NCBI RefSeq assembly: GCF_023715415.1
Contig: NZ_JAMBOB010000005.1
Coordinates: 62,001-126,000 of the forward strand
Source of the DNA: Neobacillus niacini
GTDB taxonomy: Bacteria; Bacillota; Bacilli; Bacillales; Cytobacillaceae
DNA length: 64,000 bases
Direction of reading: 5' to 3'
Below the pieces are notes generated by a model. The model searched no databases, had not been told where the DNA came from, and saw only the letters and a list, made by a program, of their open reading frames with translations. Below, piece after piece: positions 55,776 through 64,000 of this stretch (position 1 is the stretch's first letter; each line of letters starts with the position of its first letter). Made by a program: the position numbers and the translations under genes.

Positions 55776-58700
55776 ATGTCTTTTATTCACCTTCATGTAT
55801 ATAGTGCATATAGCTTATTAACCAGCACAGCCTCGGTTCATGAATTGATTGATAACGCAAAGAAAAAAGGATTCCGTGCGATAGCATTAACCGATAGGAA
55901 TGTTATGTATGGAACCATTGAGTTTTATAAGCTCTGTATAAAAAATAATATACAGCCGATTATTGGGCTGACGGTAGATGTAGAAAGCGATATAGAGAAG
56001 GAAGTATCCTATCCGCTAGTCTTACTTGCTGAAAATGAAAAGGGATTTAAAAACCTATTAAAAATATCAAGTGCGGTACAAACAAAAGCAGCAAATGGTA
56101 TCCCTTTTAAATGGTTGAAGCATTATGCGGAAGGACTTATTGCCATTTCCCCAGGATTAGAGGGAGAGATAGAACAAAATCTGTTAAATAATCAGCAAGA
56201 ACAGGCAATTGAAATCATAAAAAAACTTCAGTCCATCTTTGGGAGTGAGTCATTTTACCTAGCTGTTCAAAATCATCAATTGGAGCAGGAAGCTGCTGTA
56301 ACAAAGAAGATTCAAAGTGTTGCCGCGGAACGTTGCATTCCAATGGTCGCAACGAATAGAGTTCATTACCTTGAACAAGAGGATATGTTTGCACATGAAT
56401 GTTTACTAGCGATAAAAAACGGTGACAAACTCCAGGATGAGCATAGAGAAAGATTAGAGAGTGATCAATTTTACCTAAAAACTGCACAGGAAATGGTAGA
56501 AATATTTACTGAAATACCTGAGGCGTTAGAAAACAGTATTGCCATTGCCAAAAGGTGCTTGGTAAACATTGAATTGAACAAAACCTATTTACCTGAATAT
56601 CCGACAGGTGATGGCCAGCCTTCAGAGAAATACTTAGAAATGCTCTGCCAAAAAGGGTTAATGGAGCGTTTCTCTTCACCCTCACAAGAACACTTTGAGC
56701 GGTTGTCTTATGAATTATCAGTCATTAACTCGATGAAATTTAGCAACTACTTTTTAATTGTTTGGGACTTTATGAGATATGCACGTGAGAATGGTATTTT
56801 GACAGGACCAGGCAGGGGATCTGCTGCAGGTTCACTTGTTGCGTATGTATTGTATATTACCGATGTCGACCCACTTTCACATCAATTACTATTTGAGCGA
56901 TTCTTAAATCCAGAGCGGATATCGATGCCGGATATTGATATTGATTTTCCTGACCACCGCCGGGATGAAGTAATTGAATACGTTGCAAAGAAATACGGCG
57001 AATTACACGTAGCCCAAATTGTAACCTTTGGCACCCTTGCCGCTAAGGCAGCAATAAGGGATATTGGGAGGGCATTTGGGTTAAATACAAAGGAATTAGA
57101 GCAGCTATCAAGACGTATTCCTGCACGTCTAGGAATCAATCTTGAAGACGCTTATAAAGAATCGCAGCACCTTCGAGCTTTTGTTGATGAAAATCCTATA
57201 AATCGCAAGCTTTATGAAACAGCCTTAAAGCTAGAAGGTTTACCTCGGCACACTTCTACACATGCTGCAGGGGTGATTATTAGTGAAAAGCAGCTGATTG
57301 AGTTAATCCCCATTCAACAAGGGCATAACCAGGTTTACTTAACACAGTACTCTATGGAGCATCTTGAAGAAATAGGGTTACTGAAAATGGATTTTCTTGG
57401 ATTAAGAAATTTAACCTTACTAGAATCAATCGTATCTTCTATCCTTAAGAAAACGGGAAGAAAAATAGATATTAAAACGATCCCATTAAATGATGAAAAA
57501 ACGTTCGAACTATTAGCAAGGGGAGAGACAACTGGTATTTTTCAGCTGGAATCTGAGGGGATGAGAAAGGTATTATTGCGTTTAAAACCTTCACGGTTTG
57601 AAGACATTGTTGCCGTTAATGCCCTATATCGGCCTGGACCAATGGAGAATATCCCCCTATTTATTGATCGGAAACACGGAAGGCAGGCAGTGGAATACCC
57701 TCATAAAGATTTGGAACCTATACTGGAAAATACATATGGAGTAATTGTATACCAGGAACAGATCATGCAAATCGCCTCAACCATGGCTGGTTTTTCTCTC
57801 GGTGAAGCGGATTTACTAAGGAGAGCGGTAGGGAAGAAGCAAAAGGAAGTGTTGGACAAGGAGCGAAACCACTTTGTTCAAGGTGCTTTAAAGAAGGGGT
57901 ATGAACGAACACTTGCAAATGATATTTATGATTTAATCGTTCGATTTGCGAATTATGGATTTAATCGAAGCCATGCAGTTGCTTACAGTATGATTGCGTA
58001 TCAGTTAGCCTATTTAAAAGCGAATTATCCCCTCCATTTTATGGCTGGGCTGCTCACATCAGCAATTGGAAATGAAACAAAAATAGCCCAATATGTCATG
58101 GAATCAAAACAAAAGGATATTGAGATACTGCCACCTTCCATCAATTACAGCGGATTTTCCTTTCAGGTTGAGAAGAGCGGTATTAGATACAGTCTTGCAG
58201 CCATTAAAAGTGTGGGAGCGGCAGCATTAAGAGAAATATATCAAGCAAGGAAAAGTAAAAAGTTTGAGGATTTATTCGATTTTTGCACAAGGGTATCTAC
58301 AAAAGCAATCAACCGAAAAATACTGGAGGTACTTGTTCATTCTGGAAGCTTCGATGAATTTAAGGAAGACCGTGCAGTCTTACTTGCAAGTTTAGATGTT
58401 GCGCTAGAGCATGCACAAATATTTAAGGTTGATGATTCAAGCCAAGTGGAGTTATTTCTAGATGAATTTCAACTTAAACCAAAATACGTCCAAGTTGATC
58501 CAATTAGACTAGAGGATAAGCTTTCTTTTGAAAAAGAGGCTCTTGGTTTCTACCTTTCAGACCATCCCGTATCCATTTTTGAAAAAAGACTAAAACAAGC
58601 TGGGGCATTTGTACTATTTGAGTTATCAGCGGACCATAAACGAGCAGCTGCAGGGGTGTATATTGTATCCCTCCGGAAAATCCGGACAAAAAAAGGGGAT

Positions 58701-59138
58701 TCAATGGCGTTTTTAAATGTAAGTGATTCTAGTGGTGAAATGGAAGCAGTCGCGTTTCCGATTGTGTATAAAAAATACTCCCACCTGCTGGACCATGGAA
58801 AATTTGTTGTGATGGAAGGGAAAGTGGAAGAACGAGATGGGAAGCTTCAATTTATTATCCAGCAAGTATCTGAAATCGAACCTTGGTTAAGCTCAAAAAC
58901 GAAGCAGGAATCTATCTTATATCTAAAAATAGTACAGGGAAAACAAGACGAACATTCGTTAAATCAATTAAAACAACTATTTAAGGGCAATACTGGAAAA
59001 ACAAAAGTTGTTCTACACTACGAAACAAGCAAAAAGACCATCAGGCTGGGGAATGAATTTATGATTGAACCCAGCGGTAAACTATTAAAATTATTGAGTG
59101 AATTTTTAGGAAATAATAATGTTGTTTTGAAAGAATAA
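55776..59138 (+). CDS. dnaE: DNA polymerase III alpha subunit DnaE
   Basis: The error-prone-type replicative polymerase that extends RNA primers before PolC takes over in low-GC Gram-positives. The 1120-residue protein has an N-terminal PHP domain (FIHLHVYSAYSLLTS), the palm catalytic aspartates in PDIDIDFPDHRRDEV near residue 390, RPGPMENIP, a finger/helix-hairpin-helix region, and a C-terminal OB-fold. ATG 55776 follows AGAGGTGA. It is divergent from ytrHI. Confidence 0.96.
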   Translation: MSFIHLHVYSAYSLLTSTASVHELIDNAKKKGFRAIALTDRNVMYGTIEFYKLCIKNNIQPIIGLTVDVESDIEKEVSYPLVLLAENEKGFKNLLKISSAVQTKAANGIPFKWLKHYAEGLIAISPGLEGEIEQNLLNNQQEQAIEIIKKLQSIFGSESFYLAVQNHQLEQEAAVTKKIQSVAAERCIPMVATNRVHYLEQEDMFAHECLLAIKNGDKLQDEHRERLESDQFYLKTAQEMVEIFTEIPEALENSIAIAKRCLVNIELNKTYLPEYPTGDGQPSEKYLEMLCQKGLMERFSSPSQEHFERLSYELSVINSMKFSNYFLIVWDFMRYARENGILTGPGRGSAAGSLVAYVLYITDVDPLSHQLLFERFLNPERISMPDIDIDFPDHRRDEVIEYVAKKYGELHVAQIVTFGTLAAKAAIRDIGRAFGLNTKELEQLSRRIPARLGINLEDAYKESQHLRAFVDENPINRKLYETALKLEGLPRHTSTHAAGVIISEKQLIELIPIQQGHNQVYLTQYSMEHLEEIGLLKMDFLGLRNLTLLESIVSSILKKTGRKIDIKTIPLNDEKTFELLARGETTGIFQLESEGMRKVLLRLKPSRFEDIVAVNALYRPGPMENIPLFIDRKHGRQAVEYPHKDLEPILENTYGVIVYQEQIMQIASTMAGFSLGEADLLRRAVGKKQKEVLDKERNHFVQGALKKGYERTLANDIYDLIVRFANYGFNRSHAVAYSMIAYQLAYLKANYPLHFMAGLLTSAIGNETKIAQYVMESKQKDIEILPPSINYSGFSFQVEKSGIRYSLAAIKSVGAAALREIYQARKSKKFEDLFDFCTRVSTKAINRKILEVLVHSGSFDEFKEDRAVLLASLDVALEHAQIFKVDDSSQVELFLDEFQLKPKYVQVDPIRLEDKLSFEKEALGFYLSDHPVSIFEKRLKQAGAFVLFELSADHKRAAAGVYIVSLRKIRTKKGDSMAFLNVSDSSGEMEAVAFPIVYKKYSHLLDHGKFVVMEGKVEERDGKLQFIIQQVSEIEPWLSSKTKQESILYLKIVQGKQDEHSLNQLKQLFKGNTGKTKVVLHYETSKKTIRLGNEFMIEPSGKLLKLLSEFLGNNNVVLKE

Positions 59139-59141
59139 TTC

Positions 59142-59169
59142 TTTACAACTCTTAAAGATGTGATATAGT
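59142..59169 (+). promoter_or_regulatory. Candidate sigma-A promoter of the malic enzyme gene
   Basis: TTTACA (59142-59147), a 16-base spacer and TATAGT (59164-59169), four bases after the dnaE stop. Transcription would start near 59176, placing the TGGTCTGACCA operator at about +10 to +22. Confidence 0.6.
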
Positions 59170-59184
59170 GGTAATGAAATAGGT

Positions 59185-59197
59185 GTGGTCTGACCAC
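59185..59197. promoter_or_regulatory. FadR-type operator before the malic enzyme gene
   Basis: GTGGTCTGACCAC is a 13-base palindrome around a central T. Its core TGGTCTGACCA fits the GntR/FadR-class operator pattern (E. coli FadR sites contain TGGTNNGACC). It recurs before accD at 61215. Confidence 0.75.
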
Positions 59198-59264
59198 TGT
59201 AAACGGACTAGCTATTATTGTCATTATCGATTTCTTTTTGTACTAATTTAAGGGGTGACATATC

Positions 59265-60503
59265 TTGACATTACGGGAAGAAGCATTACACATGCATCGA
59301 ATTAACAAAGGAAAGCTTGAGTCAAAATCAAAAGTACCTGTTAGAAATGCCAAGGATTTAAGTTTAGCGTATTCGCCTGGGGTTGCTGAGCCGTGTAAAG
59401 ACATCTATGAAAAACCAGAAAATGTTTACGAATACACAATGAAAGGCAATATGGTTGCTGTCGTTACAGATGGCACTGCAGTCCTGGGACTTGGAAATAT
59501 TGGACCAGAAGCTGCACTTCCCGTTATGGAAGGTAAAGCAGTATTATTCAAAAGTTTTGCTGGCGTTGATGCCTTCCCTATCTGCTTAAACACAACTGAT
59601 GTCGAAAAAATAATTGAAACCGTAAAGTTGCTTGAACCAACATTTGGCGGTGTGAATCTTGAAGATATCGCTGCGCCAAATTGCTTTGTCATTGAAGAAA
59701 GATTGAAAAAAGAAGCGAATATTCCTGTTTTCCATGATGATCAACATGGGACTGCTATTGTTACGGCTGCGGGTCTTGTCAATGCATTAAAGCTAATTGG
59801 CAAGAAAATGAGTGAAATTAAAGTGGTTGCTAATGGGGCTGGAGCAGCCGGAATTGCCATTATTAAATTATTATACAGCTATGGTGTAAGAGATATTATT
59901 ATGTGTGATACAAAGGGTGCCATTTATGAAGGCCGTCCAGAAGGAATGAATGACGTCAAGGCAGAGGTAGCTAAATTCACAAACCGTGATAATCTTACTG
60001 GAAGTCTTGAGGATGTAATAAAAGGGGCCGATGTATTTATTGGTGTATCTGTTGAAGGTGCTTTGACAAAAGAAATGGTTGCTTCTATGAAAAAAGATTC
60101 TGTCATCTTTGCAATGGCTAACCCTAATCCAGAAATCATGCCCGATGTGGCAAAAGACGCTGGAGCTAGAGTGGTGGGAACTGGCAGATCAGATTTTCCA
60201 AACCAAGTAAATAATGTACTAGCTTTCCCAGGAATTTTCCGTGGCGCCCTAGACGTTCGTGCGACACATATAAATGAAAAAATGAAGGTGGCAGCTGTTG
60301 AGGCAATTGCCAATTTAATCAGTGAATCAGAGCTATCTGAGAACTATGTTATTCCTGCACCTTTTGATCCAAGAGTGGCACCAGCAGTTGCTGCTGCGGT
60401 TGCAAAAGCTGCAATGGAAACGGGTGTTGCCCGGATAAAGGTTGACCCTGAAGATGTGAAAGAAAAAACAATGAGGCTCGCTATTATCGGTAAAAGTGAG
60501 TGA
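59265..60503 (+). CDS. ytsJ: NAD(P)-dependent malic enzyme YtsJ
   Basis: Oxidative decarboxylation of malate to pyruvate, yielding NADPH. It is 412 residues long. The N-terminal malic domain shows YSPGVAEPCKDI and VTDGTAVLGLGNIGPEAALPVMEGK, with metal ligands in NLEDIAAPNCF and FHDDQHGTAI. The nucleotide-binding domain has VVANGAGAAGIAII. The position between dnaE and accD matches B. subtilis ytsJ, the main NADP-dependent form. TTG 59265 follows AAGGGGTGA. Control by the adjacent GntR protein is inferred from the operator. Confidence 0.94.
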   Translation: MTLREEALHMHRINKGKLESKSKVPVRNAKDLSLAYSPGVAEPCKDIYEKPENVYEYTMKGNMVAVVTDGTAVLGLGNIGPEAALPVMEGKAVLFKSFAGVDAFPICLNTTDVEKIIETVKLLEPTFGGVNLEDIAAPNCFVIEERLKKEANIPVFHDDQHGTAIVTAAGLVNALKLIGKKMSEIKVVANGAGAAGIAIIKLLYSYGVRDIIMCDTKGAIYEGRPEGMNDVKAEVAKFTNRDNLTGSLEDVIKGADVFIGVSVEGALTKEMVASMKKDSVIFAMANPNPEIMPDVAKDAGARVVGTGRSDFPNQVNNVLAFPGIFRGALDVRATHINEKMKVAAVEAIANLISESELSENYVIPAPFDPRVAPAVAAAVAKAAMETGVARIKVDPEDVKEKTMRLAIIGKSE

Positions 60504-60510
60504 TTGGTAA

Positions 60511-61134
60511 GTGACGAATAAAAAAGTGTATTTAGAGATTGTCAAACAGCTAAGAGAAATGATCTCAGCAGATAATTTGAAATCTGGGGATAAAATACCA
60601 TCTGAACGTGAATTGTCTGAGCGCCTGAATGTCGGGCGCTCTTCCGTTCGGGAAGCTTTAAGAGCGTTAGAACTGCTCGGGTTAATTGAAACCCGACGTG
60701 GTGAAGGGACGTTTATTAGAGACTTTCGAGGAAATCAGCTTGTACAGCTGCTTGGAACCTTTATACTTCAAGATGAAAAGGCTAAATTAGATGTGATAGA
60801 AACAAAGAACATCATAGAAATGGATTTTCTTCGCTTGGTTCTGAATAAAGTGGATAAAAACAAATTATCTATCCTAAAAGACTTGGTTGAAGATGATCAA
60901 TTAAATGATGATCAATTTTTTTATCAACTTATTGAAATGGCTGATAACTATCTGTTTTCAAGAATCTGGCTAATATTAAAGGACTACTATAATTCTTTGA
61001 ATTTAAGTAAAGTGGAGTATAATAGGAACAGCTATTTCTTGCTACTAGAAGCTTTGATTGAAAAAGATGAGCAAAAGACTTTAGATGCTTATCGGCAATT
61101 AAGAAATTTGTCTATTTTAACCGACAAATACTAA
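60511..61134 (+). CDS. GntR/FadR-type transcriptional regulator
   Basis: A 207-residue regulator. The N-terminal winged helix (about 1-70) shows LKSGDKIPSERELSERLNVG and SSVREALRALELLGLIETRRGEGTF, typical of GntR. The C-terminal half is all-helical and FCD-like but is shorter than usual and lacks the histidines that normally bind metal. GTG 60511 begins seven bases after the malic enzyme stop, with a weak binding site, so it is probably co-transcribed. Both flanking transcription units have a TGGTCTGACCA operator, so it likely represses or tunes ytsJ, itself and accDA. Effector unknown. Confidence 0.88.
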   Translation: MTNKKVYLEIVKQLREMISADNLKSGDKIPSERELSERLNVGRSSVREALRALELLGLIETRRGEGTFIRDFRGNQLVQLLGTFILQDEKAKLDVIETKNIIEMDFLRLVLNKVDKNKLSILKDLVEDDQLNDDQFFYQLIEMADNYLFSRIWLILKDYYNSLNLSKVEYNRNSYFLLLEALIEKDEQKTLDAYRQLRNLSILTDKY

Positions 61135-61179
61135 CAGAATTTGAAGTATTTTTCCTTTATAGTGATAGACAAGCAATCA

Positions 61180-61207
61180 AGCCCTATTTGATATGGGCGT
61201 TTTTACT
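61180..61207 (+). terminator. Terminator after the GntR gene
   Basis: GCCCTAT and ATATGGGC arms (one bulge) followed by GTTTTT. Confidence 0.7.
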
Positions 61208-61214
61208 GTTTAAG

Positions 61215-61225
61215 TGGTCTGACCA
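61215..61225. promoter_or_regulatory. FadR-type operator before accDA
   Basis: TGGTCTGACCA, identical in its 11-base core to the site at 59186-59196. A conserved block (GGGCTAG, then ATTGTCATTAT) follows at nearly the same distance as at the first site. Confidence 0.75.
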
Positions 61226-61338
61226 ATTTTAAAGGGCTAGGTTTGAATTGTCATTATTTTAGGAAAGACTTCTATTTAGAATGATAAAAACTTGCCGTTT
61301 GGCTTGATTTTTTTTCCAACAAGGGAGGTTTGGGCAAA

Positions 61339-62214
61339 TTGCTTAAAGAACTTTTTACAAAAAATACGCATAAAAAGAAAAAATATGCAACGATTCCAAC
61401 CGAGGCTGCGAAAAATGATGTACCTGAAGGTATTATGACAAAATGTCCTTCATGTAAAACCATTATGTATACGAAAGAGCTAAATAAGAATTTAAAAGTT
61501 TGTTTACATTGTGGGTTTCACTTTGCAATGAATGCAAAAGAGCGGATTGTCAGCTTTTTAGATGAGGGCAGTTTTGAAGAGATAAATGAAAACATGGTTT
61601 CTGAAAACCCGTTGAACTTCCCAGATTACCTAGAAAAGGTAGAAAAAGACCGTCAAAAGACAAAGATTAATGAGGCTGTTGTAACTGGATGTGGAAGTGT
61701 TAATGGAAATAAGATTGCCTTAGCTATTATGGATTCTACATTTAGAATGGGGAGCATGGGGTCCGTTGTAGGGGAAAAGATCACCCGAGCGATTGAAAAA
61801 GCGGATGAAATGTCAATACCGTTTATTATTTTTACAGCATCTGGCGGTGCCAGAATGCAAGAAGGAGTCCTAAGCTTAATGCAGATGGCTAAAACCAGCG
61901 TTGCATTAAAACGATTTAGTGATAATGGCGGGTTAATTATTTCGATTATGACCCACCCAACAACGGGTGGTGTTTCAGCAAGCTTCGCATCTCTAGGTGA
62001 TTATAACTTTGCAGAACCAGGTGCATTGATTGGGTTTGCTGGTCGCAGAGTAATCGAACAATCAATTCGTGAGGAATTGCCTGAGGATTTTCAAACTGCA
62101 GAGTTTCTATTGAAGCATGGGCAGCTTGATGCAATCATTTCCCGACCTGATTTAATCGATAAAATCACAAACTTACTTGAAATTCATCAACCAGGAGGCG
62201 AAATCGAATGGTAG
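61339..62214 (+). CDS. accD: Acetyl-CoA carboxylase carboxyltransferase beta subunit
   Basis: With AccA transfers the carboxyl group from biotin to acetyl-CoA, forming malonyl-CoA for fatty acid synthesis. The 291-residue protein has a four-cysteine zinc finger at residues about 32-54 (CPSCKTIM and CLHCGFHF), the crotonase-like core, [11 protein letters not shown] and [16 protein letters not shown] 61339 is chosen over TTG 61330, which is only one base after GGGAGG; the former gives the canonical MLKELFTK start. Its end overlaps the accA start by seven bases. Confidence 0.96.
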   Translation: MLKELFTKNTHKKKKYATIPTEAAKNDVPEGIMTKCPSCKTIMYTKELNKNLKVCLHCGFHFAMNAKERIVSFLDEGSFEEINENMVSENPLNFPDYLEKVEKDRQKTKINEAVVTGCGSVNGNKIALAIMDSTFRMGSMGSVVGEKITRAIEKADEMSIPFIIFTASGGARMQEGVLSLMQMAKTSVALKRFSDNGGLIISIMTHPTTGGVSASFASLGDYNFAEPGALIGFAGRRVIEQSIREELPEDFQTAEFLLKHGQLDAIISRPDLIDKITNLLEIHQPGGEIEW

Positions 62215-63182
62215 GGGAATTAGAATTTGAACGTCCGGTCGTGCAATTAAGAAATAAAATTGCTGAATTAAAAGAGTTTACAAAAAGTGCAGATGTTGAT
62301 TTATCTTCCGAAATTGAAAAATTAGAATTGCGCCTTGAAAAACTAGAAAAAGACATTTATGAAAATATCAAGCCATGGGATCGTGTTCAAATTGCCAGAC
62401 ACCCAAATAGGCCGACTACTTTGGATTATATTGCTCACCTTTTTGACGGATTTTTTGAATGTCATGGAGACAGAGCATTTGGTGATGATGAAGCGATTGT
62501 AGGCGGGGTTGCTAAATTTAGAGGTCTGCCAGTAACGGTCATTGGACATCAAAGAGGAAAAGATACAAAAGAAAATATTCGCAGGAACTTTGGTATGCCT
62601 CATCCTGAAGGCTATAGAAAAGCTCTTCGCTTAATGAAGCAGGCAGACAAATTTAATCGCCCGATTATTTGCTTTATTGATACAAAGGGAGCATATCCAG
62701 GTAAAGCTGCTGAAGAACGGGGACAAAGCGAAGCCATTGCTCGTAACCTATTTGAAATGGCAGGCTTTAATGTGCCGGTTATCTGCATTGTAATTGGTGA
62801 AGGCGGAAGTGGTGGTGCGCTTGCACTAGGAGTTGGAAATCGCATGTATATGCTTGAAAACTCAACTTATTCCGTTATATCACCTGAAGGTGCTGCTGCA
62901 ATTCTATGGAAGGATTCATCCCTTGCCAAAAAGGCGGCAGAGTCCATGAAAATAACAGCGCCAGATTTAAAGGAACTTGGCATTATTGATGATATCATCC
63001 CTGAAATCAAGGGTGGCGCACATAAGGATGTCAAGGGGCAAGCAGAGGAGATAGACTTGTTCTTAAAGAAATCTCTCAAGGAACTTTTAGAGCTTTCAAA
63101 AGAGGAACTTGTTGCTGATCGCTATAATCGATTTAGAACAATTGGTGAATACTCATTTTTAAAGGATTATATTAGTATCTAA
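62208..63182 (+). CDS. accA: Acetyl-CoA carboxylase carboxyltransferase alpha subunit
   Basis: The partner of AccD in the carboxyltransferase of acetyl-CoA carboxylase. The 324-residue protein begins with a helical N-terminal segment and then shows [38 protein letters not shown] and [20 protein letters not shown], the oxyanion and CoA-binding regions. ATG 62208 follows CAGGAGG inside the accD end, so the two subunits are translationally coupled. Confidence 0.97.
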   Translation: MVGELEFERPVVQLRNKIAELKEFTKSADVDLSSEIEKLELRLEKLEKDIYENIKPWDRVQIARHPNRPTTLDYIAHLFDGFFECHGDRAFGDDEAIVGGVAKFRGLPVTVIGHQRGKDTKENIRRNFGMPHPEGYRKALRLMKQADKFNRPIICFIDTKGAYPGKAAEERGQSEAIARNLFEMAGFNVPVICIVIGEGGSGGALALGVGNRMYMLENSTYSVISPEGAAAILWKDSSLAKKAAESMKITAPDLKELGIIDDIIPEIKGGAHKDVKGQAEEIDLFLKKSLKELLELSKEELVADRYNRFRTIGEYSFLKDYISI

Positions 63183-63216
63183 AACGTGCTTTTAAGAGCA
63201 CGTTTTATTTTTTTGT
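63181..63216 (+). terminator. Terminator after accA
   Basis: AAAACGTGCT and AGCACGTTTT arms then a T-rich tail. It separates accDA from pfkA. Confidence 0.88.
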
Positions 63217-63265
63217 ATTTTTATCCATTTCACAAATATGTCATTAAATAGCCAATTTGTGTAAA

Positions 63266-63301
63266 TGGTTGCGTTTCCATTTTAAGGTTAAGCGTTTCCA
63301 G
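63266..63301. promoter_or_regulatory. Tandem cre-like boxes before pfkA
   Basis: TGGTTGCGTTTCCAT (63266-63280) is a full match to the cre consensus on the minus strand. A second, weaker box, GTTAAGCGTTTCCAG (63287-63301), lies 21 bases further on, two helical turns away. Confidence 0.65.
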
Positions 63302-63426
63302 TTAACGGACTATTCCGTCTATTAAATTTACTAATGTGATTGAGTTGTTATAGGTGTCTCTTTAATGGTATTTTATAAATATTCCATGCGTTTATGTAAA
63401 TAATAAATGCAGTACACGTATACTGA

Positions 63427-64000
<574 letters not shown>

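Noticed and set aside
59924-60313. A 129-codon minus-strand frame inside the malic enzyme gene.
   Set aside because: Antisense shadow of a conserved enzyme with no start signals.

Overview
The window is a gene-dense, AT-rich stretch of a Bacillaceae chromosome. Gene content and order follow the amyX-to-pfkA region of Bacillus subtilis almost gene for gene. Spore genes (sspA, ytfJ/gerW, ytrH, ytrI), the bacillithiol-linked protein YtxJ, CcpA with cre-like sites, a sigma-B-type promoter and a tyrosyl T-box all point to an endospore-forming Bacillus-like organism. The dispersed repeats suggest a genus such as Neobacillus or Mesobacillus, but that is inference. No phage, full-length insertion sequence, CRISPR array, tRNA or rRNA was found.

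Layout. 1-9 kb: 3' part of a type I pullulanase, then ytmP, ytzH, trmB, ytnP, ytzB, ytoP, a DUF84 NTPase, a lipoprotein with an apparent CTG start, ytpP and ytpQ. 9-17 kb: sftA, murC, an M29 aminopeptidase, the ytxG-ytxH-ytxJ stress group and aroA. 17-23 kb: ccpA between two copies of a structured repeat, then acsA divergent from acuABC (acetyl-CoA synthetase and its acetylation switch). 23-31 kb: a class A penicillin-binding protein, T-box-controlled tyrS, rpsD, a methionine gamma-lyase-like gene, a free-methionine sulfoxide reductase and refZ. 31-38 kb: ezrA, nifZ-thiI, sspA, mbcS and nadK. 39-49 kb: sppA, yteJ, ytfI, ytfJ, tpx, ytxK, ackA, an EcsC-family gene, moaB, a universal stress protein, small proteins and ald. 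49-64 kb: an M24 peptidase, ytkL, ytoI, ytpI, nrnA, ytrH-ytrI, dnaE, a malic enzyme, a GntR regulator, accD-accA and the start of pfkA.

How the genes connect. Central carbon and acetate metabolism dominates: ccpA, acsA-acuABC, ackA, ald, malic enzyme, accDA and pfkA. Candidate cre sites lie before ackA, ald and pfkA. A FadR-type palindrome, TGGTCTGACCA, occurs before both the malic enzyme gene and accDA, on either side of a GntR/FadR-type regulator gene. This suggests a small local regulon linking NADPH and malonyl-CoA supply.

The window is mainly core genome and I see no undescribed multi-gene system. The observations most worth a second look are the TGGTCTGACCA operator pair with its conserved downstream block, two families of structured repeats (one copy carries terminal inverted repeats and a 6-bp target duplication), tandem cre-like boxes before pfkA, and the CTG-start lipoprotein.
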